A stretch of 11,458 bases of DNA, taken from contig NZ_JBQKLQ010000015.1 of NCBI RefSeq assembly GCF_052116145.1, positions 1-11,458 of the forward strand. The letters run 5' to 3'. Of the stretch, positions 5,978-11,458 are shown piece after piece. The notes beneath the pieces are model-generated. The model worked only from the letters and a program-made list of their open reading frames with translations, searched no databases and was not told where the DNA came from. This DNA is from Fundicoccus sp052116145. GTDB lineage: Bacteria; Bacillota; Bacilli; Lactobacillales; Aerococcaceae. How positions within the stretch are numbered: position 1 is the stretch's first letter; every line of letters starts with the position of its first letter. The translations under genes were made by a program, and so were the position numbers.

Positions 5978-6667
5978 TTAGTCGAAAGCTAAAAGCGCTG
6001 TTACGATTGGGAAGATAACCCATGCGGTCCCCCACATATTGAAAAATGTGCCGGCTACTAAATAAATTGCGACTGCGACGAGCCAAATGTTGCTTCTAAT
6101 TTTTGCCCAAAGATTATCATTTCTATTGTGACGAGGGGCTTTGTCTTTTAATATTTTTTCGGCTTCCCCAGGGTCTAAAAATTGAAGTAGTTCCCGTGAC
6201 CTGAAATATTTCATGTAATATTCGTGTTGATTGATCAGTGATAGGAAGAAAAAGAGTGCGATGGCGCCGCTGACTAAAAAACCGATTCCCGCTACGATTC
6301 CTCCGCCCCATTGACGTAACACAATGGTAATGACTAATGGCAAGATTAATAATGCTATCGTTGCCGCGAACTTCATCGAATAATCTTTCATAAACAGTTG
6401 ATATTCTTCGATTATTTCTTCGTCTTTGGCGCTTAATTTATCCTCAGTCGTTCGCTCTTTCAATACTAATTCGTCCGCCAGTTCATCAATCGTTCCAAAT
6501 TCGCTCATGACTTTTCCGACTGCCGCATCATGGGACAAGCCTTCCAATGTCAAGTCACGATATTTTTCTTCCATGGTCATTAATAGCGATTCTTTGAGTC
6601 TAAGAGCTTGTTCGGTTTCCTGGTAAGCTGCAAATATATTATTTAAATAAGTATTGAAAACTTCCAT
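5978..6667 (-). CDS. Permease-prefix (HAAS-like) domain membrane protein
   Basis: Predicted membrane protein of 229 residues. Residues 1-68 resemble the permease prefix / HAAS-type helical domain found next to PadR regulators: YLNNIFAAY (7-15), LKESLLMTMEEKYRDL (24-39), GLSHDAAVGKVMSEFGTIDELADEL (43-67). A charged linker follows, then four hydrophobic segments at about 100-118, 122-145, 193-210 and 212-227. The start is ATG 6667, because AGGAGG lies 7 bases upstream of it and the longer frame (to 6724) would run back into padR. The gene follows padR by 17 bases, so the two form an operon. PadR-HAAS pairs usually respond to envelope or antimicrobial stress; this is family knowledge, not shown here. 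The last module is duplicated in the downstream 48-residue protein. Confidence 0.85.
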   Translation of the reverse strand: MEVFNTYLNNIFAAYQETEQALRLKESLLMTMEEKYRDLTLEGLSHDAAVGKVMSEFGTIDELADELVLKERTTEDKLSAKDEEIIEEYQLFMKDYSMKFAATIALLILPLVITIVLRQWGGGIVAGIGFLVSGAIALFFFLSLINQHEYYMKYFRSRELLQFLDPGEAEKILKDKAPRHNRNDNLWAKIRSNIWLVAVAIYLVAGTFFNMWGTAWVIFPIVTALLAFD

Positions 6668-6684
6668 TTTCTTGCCTCCTGTTT

Positions 6685-7002
6685 TTAGATGAATTGTGTC
6701 ATCAAGCTTTTTATTAGTGACCATTCTTCCTTGCGACGTTTGAACTCTTGGCGTCCGGCGGAAGTGATGGTGTAGTTTACCCGTTTTCTACCGTGGGTTT
6801 CTTGAGTATCATATGAAGAAATCCATCCATTTTTTTCAAGCCGAGCAAAGGCAGAATAGAGTGTGGTTTCTTTCAATTGATACATCTGTGCCGCTCGTAA
6901 TTTAATTTCTTTCCCAATCTCGTAAGCATAACTATCGCCTTCCGCTAATAAACTTAATATCAGCAAATCATGAAAGCCACGCATGACATCACTTGATATC
7001 AA
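6685..7002 (-). CDS. PadR family transcriptional regulator
   Basis: Cytoplasmic winged-helix repressor of 105 residues. The start is a TTG at 7002 giving MISSDVMRGFHDLLILSLL, the usual opening of this PadR subgroup. AAAGAGG lies 7 bases ahead of it, while the ATG six codons upstream (7020) has no ribosome site. The DNA-binding part is SYAYEIGKEI (24-33), recognition region ETTLYSAFARLEKNGWI (45-61) and wing GRKRVNYTIT (71-80). The C-terminal helix (83-102) would be the short dimerisation helix of PadR subfamily 2. It heads an operon with the HAAS membrane gene, and a 25-bp dyad overlaps its promoter, so autoregulation is likely. The inducer is unknown. Confidence 0.92.
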   Translation of the reverse strand: MISSDVMRGFHDLLILSLLAEGDSYAYEIGKEIKLRAAQMYQLKETTLYSAFARLEKNGWISSYDTQETHGRKRVNYTITSAGRQEFKRRKEEWSLIKSLMTQFI

Positions 7003-7008
7003 CCCGCC

Positions 7009-7018
7009 ACCTCTTTTC
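7009..7018 (-). promoter_or_regulatory. Shine-Dalgarno supporting the padR TTG start
   Basis: Minus-strand AAAAGAGGTG, with 7 bases between GAGG and TTG 7002. It lies within the first codons of the longer ATG-started frame, so it can only serve the TTG. Confidence 0.65.
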
Positions 7019-7045
7019 ATCCAATTGTCTTTTACTCCATCTGTT

Positions 7046-7070
7046 GTAGTAATTGTAACACGTTTACTAC
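7046..7070 (-). promoter_or_regulatory. padR promoter with 25-bp dyad, probable PadR operator
   Basis: GTAGTAA (7046-7052) and TTACTAC (7064-7070) are perfect 7-base arms, with inner GT/AC matches giving a 25-bp dyad. On the minus strand an extended -10, TGTTACAAT (7060-7052), lies inside the dyad, about 50 bases before the TTG start, so a bound dimer would block it. On the plus strand TTGTAA (7053-7058) with TAAAGT (7077-7082) is a weaker opposing promoter using the same dyad. PadR operators are typically dyads overlapping their own promoter. Confidence 0.6.
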
Positions 7071-7210
7071 GACAGATAAAGTAATTACTCCAAAGTTCAG
7101 ACTAAGGTCTGATAGCTAGGCTGACGACTTGGTCCGCTTGCTGTTGTGAGGATTGTCCTGGTCGCACTGTGAGCCTTGTTCTAACGCCAGCCTATGTAAG
7201 TGTCTTGATG

Positions 7211-7239
7211 ATTATATAAAAGCGAACAGATATCTTTAA
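7211..7239 (-). promoter_or_regulatory. Possible minus-strand promoter inside the structured segment
   Basis: TTAAAG (7239-7234), 17-base spacer, perfect TATAAT (7216-7211) on the minus strand. If active it would transcribe the 7117-7194 stem in the opposite sense, towards padR. The -35 is a 3/6 match. Confidence 0.25.
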
Positions 7240-7395
7240 TCCTTTTGAGCTAAGAGTGAAGGTCACCTTTTGCTTTTAGGATTTTAGTGAAGAAAATTGG
7301 TGAGTCTCGTGGAATTGAAACAACGAACGTAAGGTTATGCATTGGTGACCGCGAGTCTTCCTTCGCCAGCTGACTGGCGGTCATATTTTGGCAAG

Positions 7396-7427
7396 AAAAA
7401 AAGCCCAGTGCTGGTTGAGCACTGAGC
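7396..7427 (-). terminator. Terminator of the nrdIEF operon
   Basis: The minus strand reads GCTCAGTGCT, loop CAACC, AGCACTGGGC (10 bp, one G-U), then seven T, directly after the nrdF stop. On the plus strand the same stem is followed by AATTTTATT, so it may act weakly in both directions. Confidence 0.92.
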
Positions 7428-7434
7428 AATTTTA

Positions 7435-8415
7435 TTATAGCCACCTAGTATAGTCGTCGTCTGACATGGCTTCGACCGCACCCAGTAAATAACCATTCCC
7501 CACTTGCGAGAAGAAGTCGTGGTTGCTGGTGCCGGTTGAAATTCCGTTCATCACGATTGGATCGACATCGTCAGCAGTATCAGGAAACAGTGGATCAAAG
7601 CCAAGGTTCTGCAAGGCCTTGTTCGCATTGTAGCGGATAAAGACTTTGACTTTTTCCGTCCAGCCAACGCCGTCATATAACATCTGAGTAAATTTGCTTT
7701 CATTCTGGTATAAGTCGAACAAGACTTCATACACCCAGTTTTTCAATTCTGCTTGCTCGTCTTCCGGCAGCTTGTCAAAGCCGATTTGGAATTTGTAGCC
7801 GATGTAAGTCCCATGGACCGACTCGTCACGAATGATTAACTTGATAATTTCAGCCACGTTAGGCAATTTATTATTACCTAAAAAGTACAAAGGCGCGAAG
7901 AAGCCTGAGTAGAATAGGAAGGATTCCAATAAAACGCTAGCTGCTTTGGCCTGCAAATCGCTTCCGTTTTGGTAAATGTCATTGATTTTTAAAGCCTTGT
8001 ATTGAATCACTTCGTTAGTATTCGTCCAGTTAAAAATTTGTTCAATTTCGGCTTTAGTATTCAAGGTACTGAAGATCGATGAGTAACTTTTCGCGTGCAC
8101 CGATTCCATAAATTGAATATTATTTAAAACCGCTTCTTCATGTTGTGTCCGCGTCGACAAGCGCAAGCGCTCAATCGCATCTTCGGATTGTAGCGTGTCT
8201 AGCAGCGTTAAACCGCCAAATACTTTCGCTAACATGTCTTTTTCAGCAGCCGTCAGTGTACGCCAGTCATCCAAGTCATTCGACAGAGGAATGCGCGTAT
8301 CCAGCCAGAACTGCTCGGTCAACTTTTCCCAAGTCAACTTATCAATCATGTCCTCAATTTCGTTCCAGTTGATGGCATTATAGCCAGCCTTCGCTAAGGT
8401 CTTTTCTAAGCTCAT
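7435..8415 (-). CDS. nrdF: Class Ib ribonucleotide reductase radical subunit NrdF
   Basis: Small (beta) subunit that carries the di-manganese or di-iron tyrosyl radical used by NrdE; cytoplasmic. The 326 residues match the usual length. All metal ligands are present: Asp73 (LTLLDTLQ), Glu104 and His107 (FMESVHAKSY), Glu164 (LESFLFYSGF), Glu198 and His201 (IIRDESVHG). The radical tyrosine is Tyr111. The C-terminus (DDDYTRWL) supplies the tail that docks on NrdE. The start is ATG 8415 with AGAGGTG upstream; the longer frame to 8499 would overlap nrdE by 68 bases and is rejected. It lies 16 bases after nrdE as the last gene of the operon, followed by a strong terminator. Confidence 0.97.
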   Translation of the reverse strand: MSLEKTLAKAGYNAINWNEIEDMIDKLTWEKLTEQFWLDTRIPLSNDLDDWRTLTAAEKDMLAKVFGGLTLLDTLQSEDAIERLRLSTRTQHEEAVLNNIQFMESVHAKSYSSIFSTLNTKAEIEQIFNWTNTNEVIQYKALKINDIYQNGSDLQAKAASVLLESFLFYSGFFAPLYFLGNNKLPNVAEIIKLIIRDESVHGTYIGYKFQIGFDKLPEDEQAELKNWVYEVLFDLYQNESKFTQMLYDGVGWTEKVKVFIRYNANKALQNLGFDPLFPDTADDVDPIVMNGISTGTSNHDFFSQVGNGYLLGAVEAMSDDDYTRWL

Positions 8416-8431
8416 TTTGACACCTCTTCTT

Positions 8432-10609
8432 TTAAATTGAACAACTTTCGCAAGCGTTACTGCCCACTTCATCGCCATCATCTGTGAAGGTACGGACATA
8501 ATAAATTGATTTAATGCCCTTCTTCCAAGCGTAATGACGCAGAATATTCAGATCACGCGTCGTCATTTTATTCGTACGACCATCCTTCCATTCATACATG
8601 CCTTCTGGAATTTCCGAGCGCATGAATAATGTCAGCGACATTCCTTGATCGATATGCTTTTGTGCCGCCGCATAAACATCGATTACTTTTCGCATATCAA
8701 TATCGTAAGCCGATTGATAATATTGAATCGTCTCATTCGACAATTGAGGCGCCGGATAGTAAGTTTTCCCAGTTTTCTTCTCTTGACGCTCCTCAATCAA
8801 ACGCGTTATCGGATGTAGACTCGCACTCGTTTCATTGACGTAACTAATCGAACCTGTCGGCGCAATCGCCAATCGATTTTGATGATACAAGCCATTGGCT
8901 TGTACTTTTTCTTTCAAGTCGGCCCAATCTTCGGCCGTCGGCATCGCCACTTTCGCCATCACTTCAGCCACTTTCGGTGAAGTAATCACAAAGGGATTTT
9001 CAACATACTTGTCAAAATATGCCCCTGAAGCATAAGCTGAATTCTCAAAGTTGTTAAAACTCTGTCCTCTTTCTTGCGCTATTTTGTTACTAGCGAGTAG
9101 AGAGTAATAATTTAAGGCATAAAAGTAGGCTTCTGTTAGTTCAATCGATTCTGGTGAACCATAGTGCATTTGGTTGATCGCAAACAAGGTATGTAAGCCC
9201 ATGCCACCTAAACCAATAGTATGGGCTTGGTCGTTACCATTCTTGACGGTCGGAACCGCATCAATACTTGAATGATCTGTCACGTAAGTCAAGCCGCGCA
9301 CCGCTGTTTCAACAGAAGCCGCAAAATCTGGTGATTGAACCATATTAGGTATATTCGTTGAACCAAGGTTACAGCTAATATCGGTTCCTAAAACTTCATA
9401 TTCTTGGGCATTATTCAGCAGTGAAGGCTCTTGGACTTGTAGAATTTCCGAACATAAGTTACTCATCGTAATTGTGCCGTCAATCGGATTTTCACGATTG
9501 GCCGTATCGATATTGATGATATAAGGATATCCCGACTCCTGTTGTAGCTTACTAATTTCATTTTCTAATTCGCGTGCAGATATCTTCGACTTGCGAATTT
9601 CAGGATTATTGACTAATTGATCGTATTCCTTGGTAATATCAACATAAGAAAATGGCTTGCCGTAAATACGCTCGACATCATAAGGACTGAATAAATACAT
9701 CATCTCGTCTTTAGCAGCTAATTCATAAAACTTATCTGGCACCGTCAATCCTAGTGATAAAGTTTTCACACGTATTTTCTCATCCGCATTTTCTTTTTTA
9801 GTTGATAGGAAAGACACCACATCTGGGTGGAAAACGTTCAAGTAAACAGCGCCAGCACCGTTTCTTTGCCCCAGTTGATTAGAGTAGCTAAAACTATCTT
9901 CTAATAACTTCATAATCGGCACTACACCGCTTGATGCATTTTCAATCTTCTTGATTGGGTCACCAGCTGCACGAATATTCGATAAATTCACACCGACCCC
10001 GCCACCGATTCTTGACAGTTGTAGGGCGGAGTTAATCCCACGACCAATACTGTTCATATCATCAGTTAACTGAATTAAGAAGCAAGACACCAATTCACCA
10101 CGTCGCTTACGGCCAGCATTTAAGAAAGTTGGTGTAGCTGGTTGATATCTTTGAGCAATCATCTCATCACGTAGACGGGTGGCTAATTGTGTATCGCCAT
10201 CGGCTAAAAAGAGTGCCGTAAAGGCTATACGATCTTCATATCTTTCCAAGTAGCGTTTGCCGTCATTCGTTTTCAAGGCATATTGTGTATAAAATTTGAA
10301 AGCCGACATAAAGGATGTAAAACGAAAGCGCATGTCATAAGTGCTTGAAATCAAGTCTTTGATAAAGGTACGATTATATTTTTCAATAAAGTCGGATTCT
10401 AAGTAGTCTTGATCAATTAAGTAGCGAATCTTCTCGTCTAATGTGTAAAAGAATACCGTATTCGGATTGACGTGTTCTAAGAAGAAGGCACGCACTGCCT
10501 CGCGATCTTTATGTAAAGGAATCTGGTTATCAACCGGTCGGTTCAATTCATTGTTTAATTTAAAATAAGTAACTTCAGTTGCTTTAGTAGCAAGTACTGG
10601 TTTATCCAA
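8432..10609 (-). CDS. nrdE: Class Ib ribonucleotide reductase catalytic subunit NrdE
   Basis: Large (alpha) subunit reducing ribonucleoside diphosphates to dNDPs with NrdF; cytoplasmic. The 725 residues have no N-terminal ATP cone, as expected for class Ib. Key residues: redox cysteines Cys176 (LVSCFLIQ) and Cys413 (DISCNLGSTN), active-site Asn384, Cys386 and Glu388 (SNLCSEIL), the nucleotide-site loop APTGSISY (583-590), radical-transfer Tyr703-Tyr704 (SIYYVRT), and the C-terminal reducing pair Cys720/Cys723 (ACESCSI). The start is TTG 10609, with AGAGGTGG about 6 bases upstream; it overlaps the nrdI stop by 8 bases, so translation is coupled. No nrdH glutaredoxin gene is in the window, so the C-terminal disulfide must be reduced by a protein encoded elsewhere. 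Confidence 0.98.
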   Translation of the reverse strand: MDKPVLATKATEVTYFKLNNELNRPVDNQIPLHKDREAVRAFFLEHVNPNTVFFYTLDEKIRYLIDQDYLESDFIEKYNRTFIKDLISSTYDMRFRFTSFMSAFKFYTQYALKTNDGKRYLERYEDRIAFTALFLADGDTQLATRLRDEMIAQRYQPATPTFLNAGRKRRGELVSCFLIQLTDDMNSIGRGINSALQLSRIGGGVGVNLSNIRAAGDPIKKIENASSGVVPIMKLLEDSFSYSNQLGQRNGAGAVYLNVFHPDVVSFLSTKKENADEKIRVKTLSLGLTVPDKFYELAAKDEMMYLFSPYDVERIYGKPFSYVDITKEYDQLVNNPEIRKSKISARELENEISKLQQESGYPYIINIDTANRENPIDGTITMSNLCSEILQVQEPSLLNNAQEYEVLGTDISCNLGSTNIPNMVQSPDFAASVETAVRGLTYVTDHSSIDAVPTVKNGNDQAHTIGLGGMGLHTLFAINQMHYGSPESIELTEAYFYALNYYSLLASNKIAQERGQSFNNFENSAYASGAYFDKYVENPFVITSPKVAEVMAKVAMPTAEDWADLKEKVQANGLYHQNRLAIAPTGSISYVNETSASLHPITRLIEERQEKKTGKTYYPAPQLSNETIQYYQSAYDIDMRKVIDVYAAAQKHIDQGMSLTLFMRSEIPEGMYEWKDGRTNKMTTRDLNILRHYAWKKGIKSIYYVRTFTDDGDEVGSNACESCSI

Positions 10610-10967
10610 GTTGTTCCACCTCTTTTTTTAATTGTTCAATATCATTTGGAGTTCCTTGAAACTCAAACAAATGGAGTAAAGGCACCTTGTAATCACGGCT
10701 GTAATCTTTAGCCGTAAAACAATACAATTTTCCAAAATTCAAATTACCACTGCCTGCAAAACCCTTCAGATAATTTCGATTAGCTCCTGTCTCCAGAAAA
10801 TCTCCGATTATATCTGTCGCTTCGGTTTCATAGGTCGGCGCTACGAAAATGAAAGGCTCGTCAACTTCAGTAAAGGCATTGTCGAGCGTAATTTCCAGGC
10901 TTGGCCAGCCTAGTTTTTTAACAAACTTTCTCGTTTGACCCGTCAAAGACATAAACACAACTAACAT
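10602..10967 (-). CDS. nrdI: Flavodoxin-like NrdI, activator of class Ib RNR
   Basis: Small FMN protein that supplies the oxidant for assembling the manganese-tyrosyl radical in NrdF. With the ATG at 10967 it has 121 residues. The N-terminus LVVFMSLTGQTRKFVKKL contains the FMN-phosphate loop (SLTGQT). VAPTYE and the glycine-rich GFAGSGNLNFG with YCFTAKDY are the other flavin-contact segments typical of NrdI. A GTG two codons upstream (10973) is in frame; AAAGGGG lies 4 bases from the GTG and 10 from the ATG, so either could serve, with the ATG slightly preferred. It is the first gene of nrdI-nrdE-nrdF, preceded by NrdR-box-like sites. Confidence 0.95.
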   Translation of the reverse strand: MLVVFMSLTGQTRKFVKKLGWPSLEITLDNAFTEVDEPFIFVAPTYETEATDIIGDFLETGANRNYLKGFAGSGNLNFGKLYCFTAKDYSRDYKVPLLHLFEFQGTPNDIEQLKKEVEQLG

Positions 10968-10973
10968 TTTCAC

Positions 10974-11041
10974 TTCGCCCCTTTAGAAATAACTCACTTA
11001 ATAATGATAACAGATTCCTTTGACTAAGCAAGTAAATAAAC
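10974..11041 (-). promoter_or_regulatory. nrdI leader, promoter not resolved
   Basis: Between the first NrdR-like box and nrdI the minus strand shows no clean -35/-10 pair. TATATG within box 1 with GTTTCA 16 bases upstream, and TTGCTT followed by TTATCA, are weak options. The most likely arrangement is a -10 inside box 1. Confidence 0.25.
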
Positions 11042-11057
11042 GCACCATATAGTGCTA
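11042..11057. promoter_or_regulatory. NrdR box 1 (promoter-proximal)
   Basis: The 16-bp site CACCATATAGTG with flanks aligns to the NrdR consensus acaCwATATaTwGtgt, with the invariant C4, ATAT6-9 and G13 present. It lies 75 bases before nrdI and starts exactly 32 bp from box 2, the three-helical-turn spacing expected of NrdR box pairs. Confidence 0.8.
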
Positions 11058-11073
11058 ATACCACAATTGAAAC

Positions 11074-11089
11074 CCAACATATTGTGGTC
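11074..11089. promoter_or_regulatory. NrdR box 2
   Basis: ACATATTGTGG core aligned in the same register as box 1 (CA, ATAT, GTG shared). C4 is replaced by A, so on its own it is a weaker site, but the 32-bp phasing supports it. Confidence 0.7.
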
Positions 11090-11134
11090 TCATCACTGTT
11101 CCGACTGCTTTTAAACATAAAATTCATTTTAACA

Positions 11135-11150
11135 ACACATCATTTAGTGT
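11135..11150. promoter_or_regulatory. Third, distal NrdR-like box
   Basis: ACACATCATTTAGTGT has both outer arms of the consensus intact (acaC and Gtgt) and sits in a 20-bp near-palindrome CAAC...GTTG. The central ATAT is imperfect. It starts 61 bp beyond box 2 and 93 bp beyond box 1. Confidence 0.5.
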
Positions 11151-11171
11151 TGGGTTTTAAAAAACAATTAG

Positions 11172-11233
11172 AAAAAACACTAGCCAATCCTTGTGACTAT
11201 ATGTCAATCATTAATGTACAGAATTAGGCTAGT
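11172..11233 (-). terminator. Terminator-like branched hairpin upstream of the nrd region
   Basis: The minus strand reads ACTAGCC-T-AATTC, about 35 bases, then GGATTGGCTAGT (12 pairs with one bulge), followed by G and six T. The loop contains TGACATATAGTCA (11206-11194), an exact dyad with a NrdR-like ATAT centre. It would end a minus-strand transcript coming from beyond the right edge, or a short RNA from the 11234-11340 gap. Confidence 0.5.
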
Positions 11234-11311
11234 TGATAGAGAATCTATTCAAGATTAAGTTATTAGTTTCTTTGATAGTATGACACTAACCATGGGACAC
11301 AATTGATCGAA

Positions 11312-11338
11312 TGAATCATATGACTCATGTGACTCATG
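11312..11338. repeat. 9-bp tandem repeat, three units
   Basis: TGAATCATA, TGACTCATG, TGACTCATG lie head to tail (11312-11338); the last two are identical and the first differs at two positions. No coding frame. The 11234-11311 stretch beside it shows nothing recognisable. Confidence 0.7.
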
Positions 11339-11345
11339 TGTTCAG

Positions 11346-11425
11346 TTTAATTAGCCCATTCAAGATTTGAGTGGGACAATTAAAACTTTAACGTGACCAC
11401 TCTAACTCCGAGTGGAACAATTAGA
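11346..11425. repeat. Right copy of the alternating inverted repeat
   Basis: Four arms of the GAGTGGG type alternate in orientation: reverse 11355-11361, forward 11369-11375, reverse 11396-11402, forward 11409-11415. Arms 11346-11363 and 11367-11384 match at 15 of 18 positions around a 3-base loop. Bases 11369-11402 equal the reverse complement of 1-34 with one mismatch. The unit then ends in GAGTGGAACAATTAGAA, close to the GAGTGGGATAATTAGAG that ends the left copy. Confidence 0.75.
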
Positions 11426-11458
11426 ATTAAGTTTAGTAAAATCAGCCGAAAATGATCC

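Larger units (their letters stand above)
7089..7434 (+). ncRNA. Unidentified structured intergenic RNA candidate
   Basis: A stretch of about 345 bases without a credible protein gene. Its plus strand can fold into: TCAGAC / GTCTGA (7097-7112, loop TAAG); a long interrupted hairpin closed by TAGGCTG / CAGCCTA (7117-7123, 7188-7194) with an inner stem 7136-7174; AATCCT / AGGATT enclosing smaller pairs (7238-7283); and CGCCAG-CTGA-CTGGCG (7364-7379), which competes with TGACCGC / GCGGTCA (7346-7383). Several stem positions are G-U on the plus strand and would be C-A mismatches on the minus strand, which favours plus-strand transcription. A weak plus promoter precedes it, and the nrdF hairpin could terminate it. 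No match to tmRNA, RNase P, SRP RNA or a known riboswitch was recognised. Confidence 0.35.

Noticed and set aside
7340..7366. GGTGACCGCG...TTCGCC as a T-box antiterminator
   Set aside because: It lacks two bases of the TGGNACC core, and no downstream plus-strand gene exists.
7250..7444. 64-residue minus-strand frame (internal ATGs at 7383 and 7342)
   Set aside because: It starts inside the nrdF terminator, has no suitable ribosome site at any start, and overlaps the hairpins of the structured segment.
8145..8383. Plus-strand frames of 62-75 residues within nrdF
   Set aside because: Antisense shadows of a well-conserved gene.
10918..11127. 69-residue minus-strand frame upstream of nrdI
   Set aside because: It overlaps the nrdI start in another frame and covers the NrdR boxes; it does not resemble the missing NrdH (no CxxC motif).

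Overview
The window looks like chromosomal DNA of a low-GC Gram-positive bacterium, most likely Lactobacillales (Carnobacteriaceae/Aerococcaceae/Enterococcaceae-like). This rests on strong purine-rich Shine-Dalgarno (SD) sites, TTG and GTG starts, a class Ib ribonucleotide reductase operon, and the murB / GNAT / tsaE / pta grouping. The genus cannot be named from the sequence. There is no phage, IS element, CRISPR array, tRNA or rRNA.

Layout, left to right. 1-56: an intergenic repeat made of alternating inverted arms. 203-2320 (minus): tsaE (t6A tRNA modification) followed by an overlapping GNAT acetyltransferase gene, then murB (peptidoglycan precursor synthesis) from its own promoter. 2480-3109 (plus): a DUF4430 lipoprotein, the only plus-strand gene, divergent from tsaE and placed between tsaE and pta. 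3546-4529 (minus): pta, phosphotransacetylase. 4631-5587 (minus): a DUF4349 lipoprotein with a C-terminal membrane helix. 5726-7002 (minus): a PadR-type regulator, a membrane protein with an N-terminal permease-prefix (HAAS-like) domain, and a 48-residue membrane protein that copies the last two helices of its larger neighbour. 7021-7434: a gene-free segment whose plus strand folds into several hairpins and may encode an RNA. 7435-10967 (minus): nrdI-nrdE-nrdF, the manganese/iron class Ib ribonucleotide reductase, preceded by two well-phased NrdR-box-like sites and a third distal one. 11172-11425: a terminator-like hairpin, a 9-bp tandem repeat and a second, inverted copy of the left-edge repeat.

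How the genes work together. NrdI, NrdE and NrdF form one complete pathway (flavodoxin activator, catalytic subunit, radical subunit) making dNTPs, probably repressed by NrdR when dATP is high. PadR probably represses its own operon through a 25-bp dyad overlapping its promoter. The other genes are housekeeping or envelope genes. The start codons of tsaE (GTG), padR (TTG), nrdE (TTG), nrdF, the DUF4349 gene and the HAAS gene were chosen from SD placement; except for nrdE, they differ from the longest open frame.

The least explained items are the structured segment 7089-7434, the duplicated 48-residue membrane module, the alternating inverted repeats at both ends, and the three-site NrdR region. 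All pairings and motif matches were made by eye, with no folding or database search.
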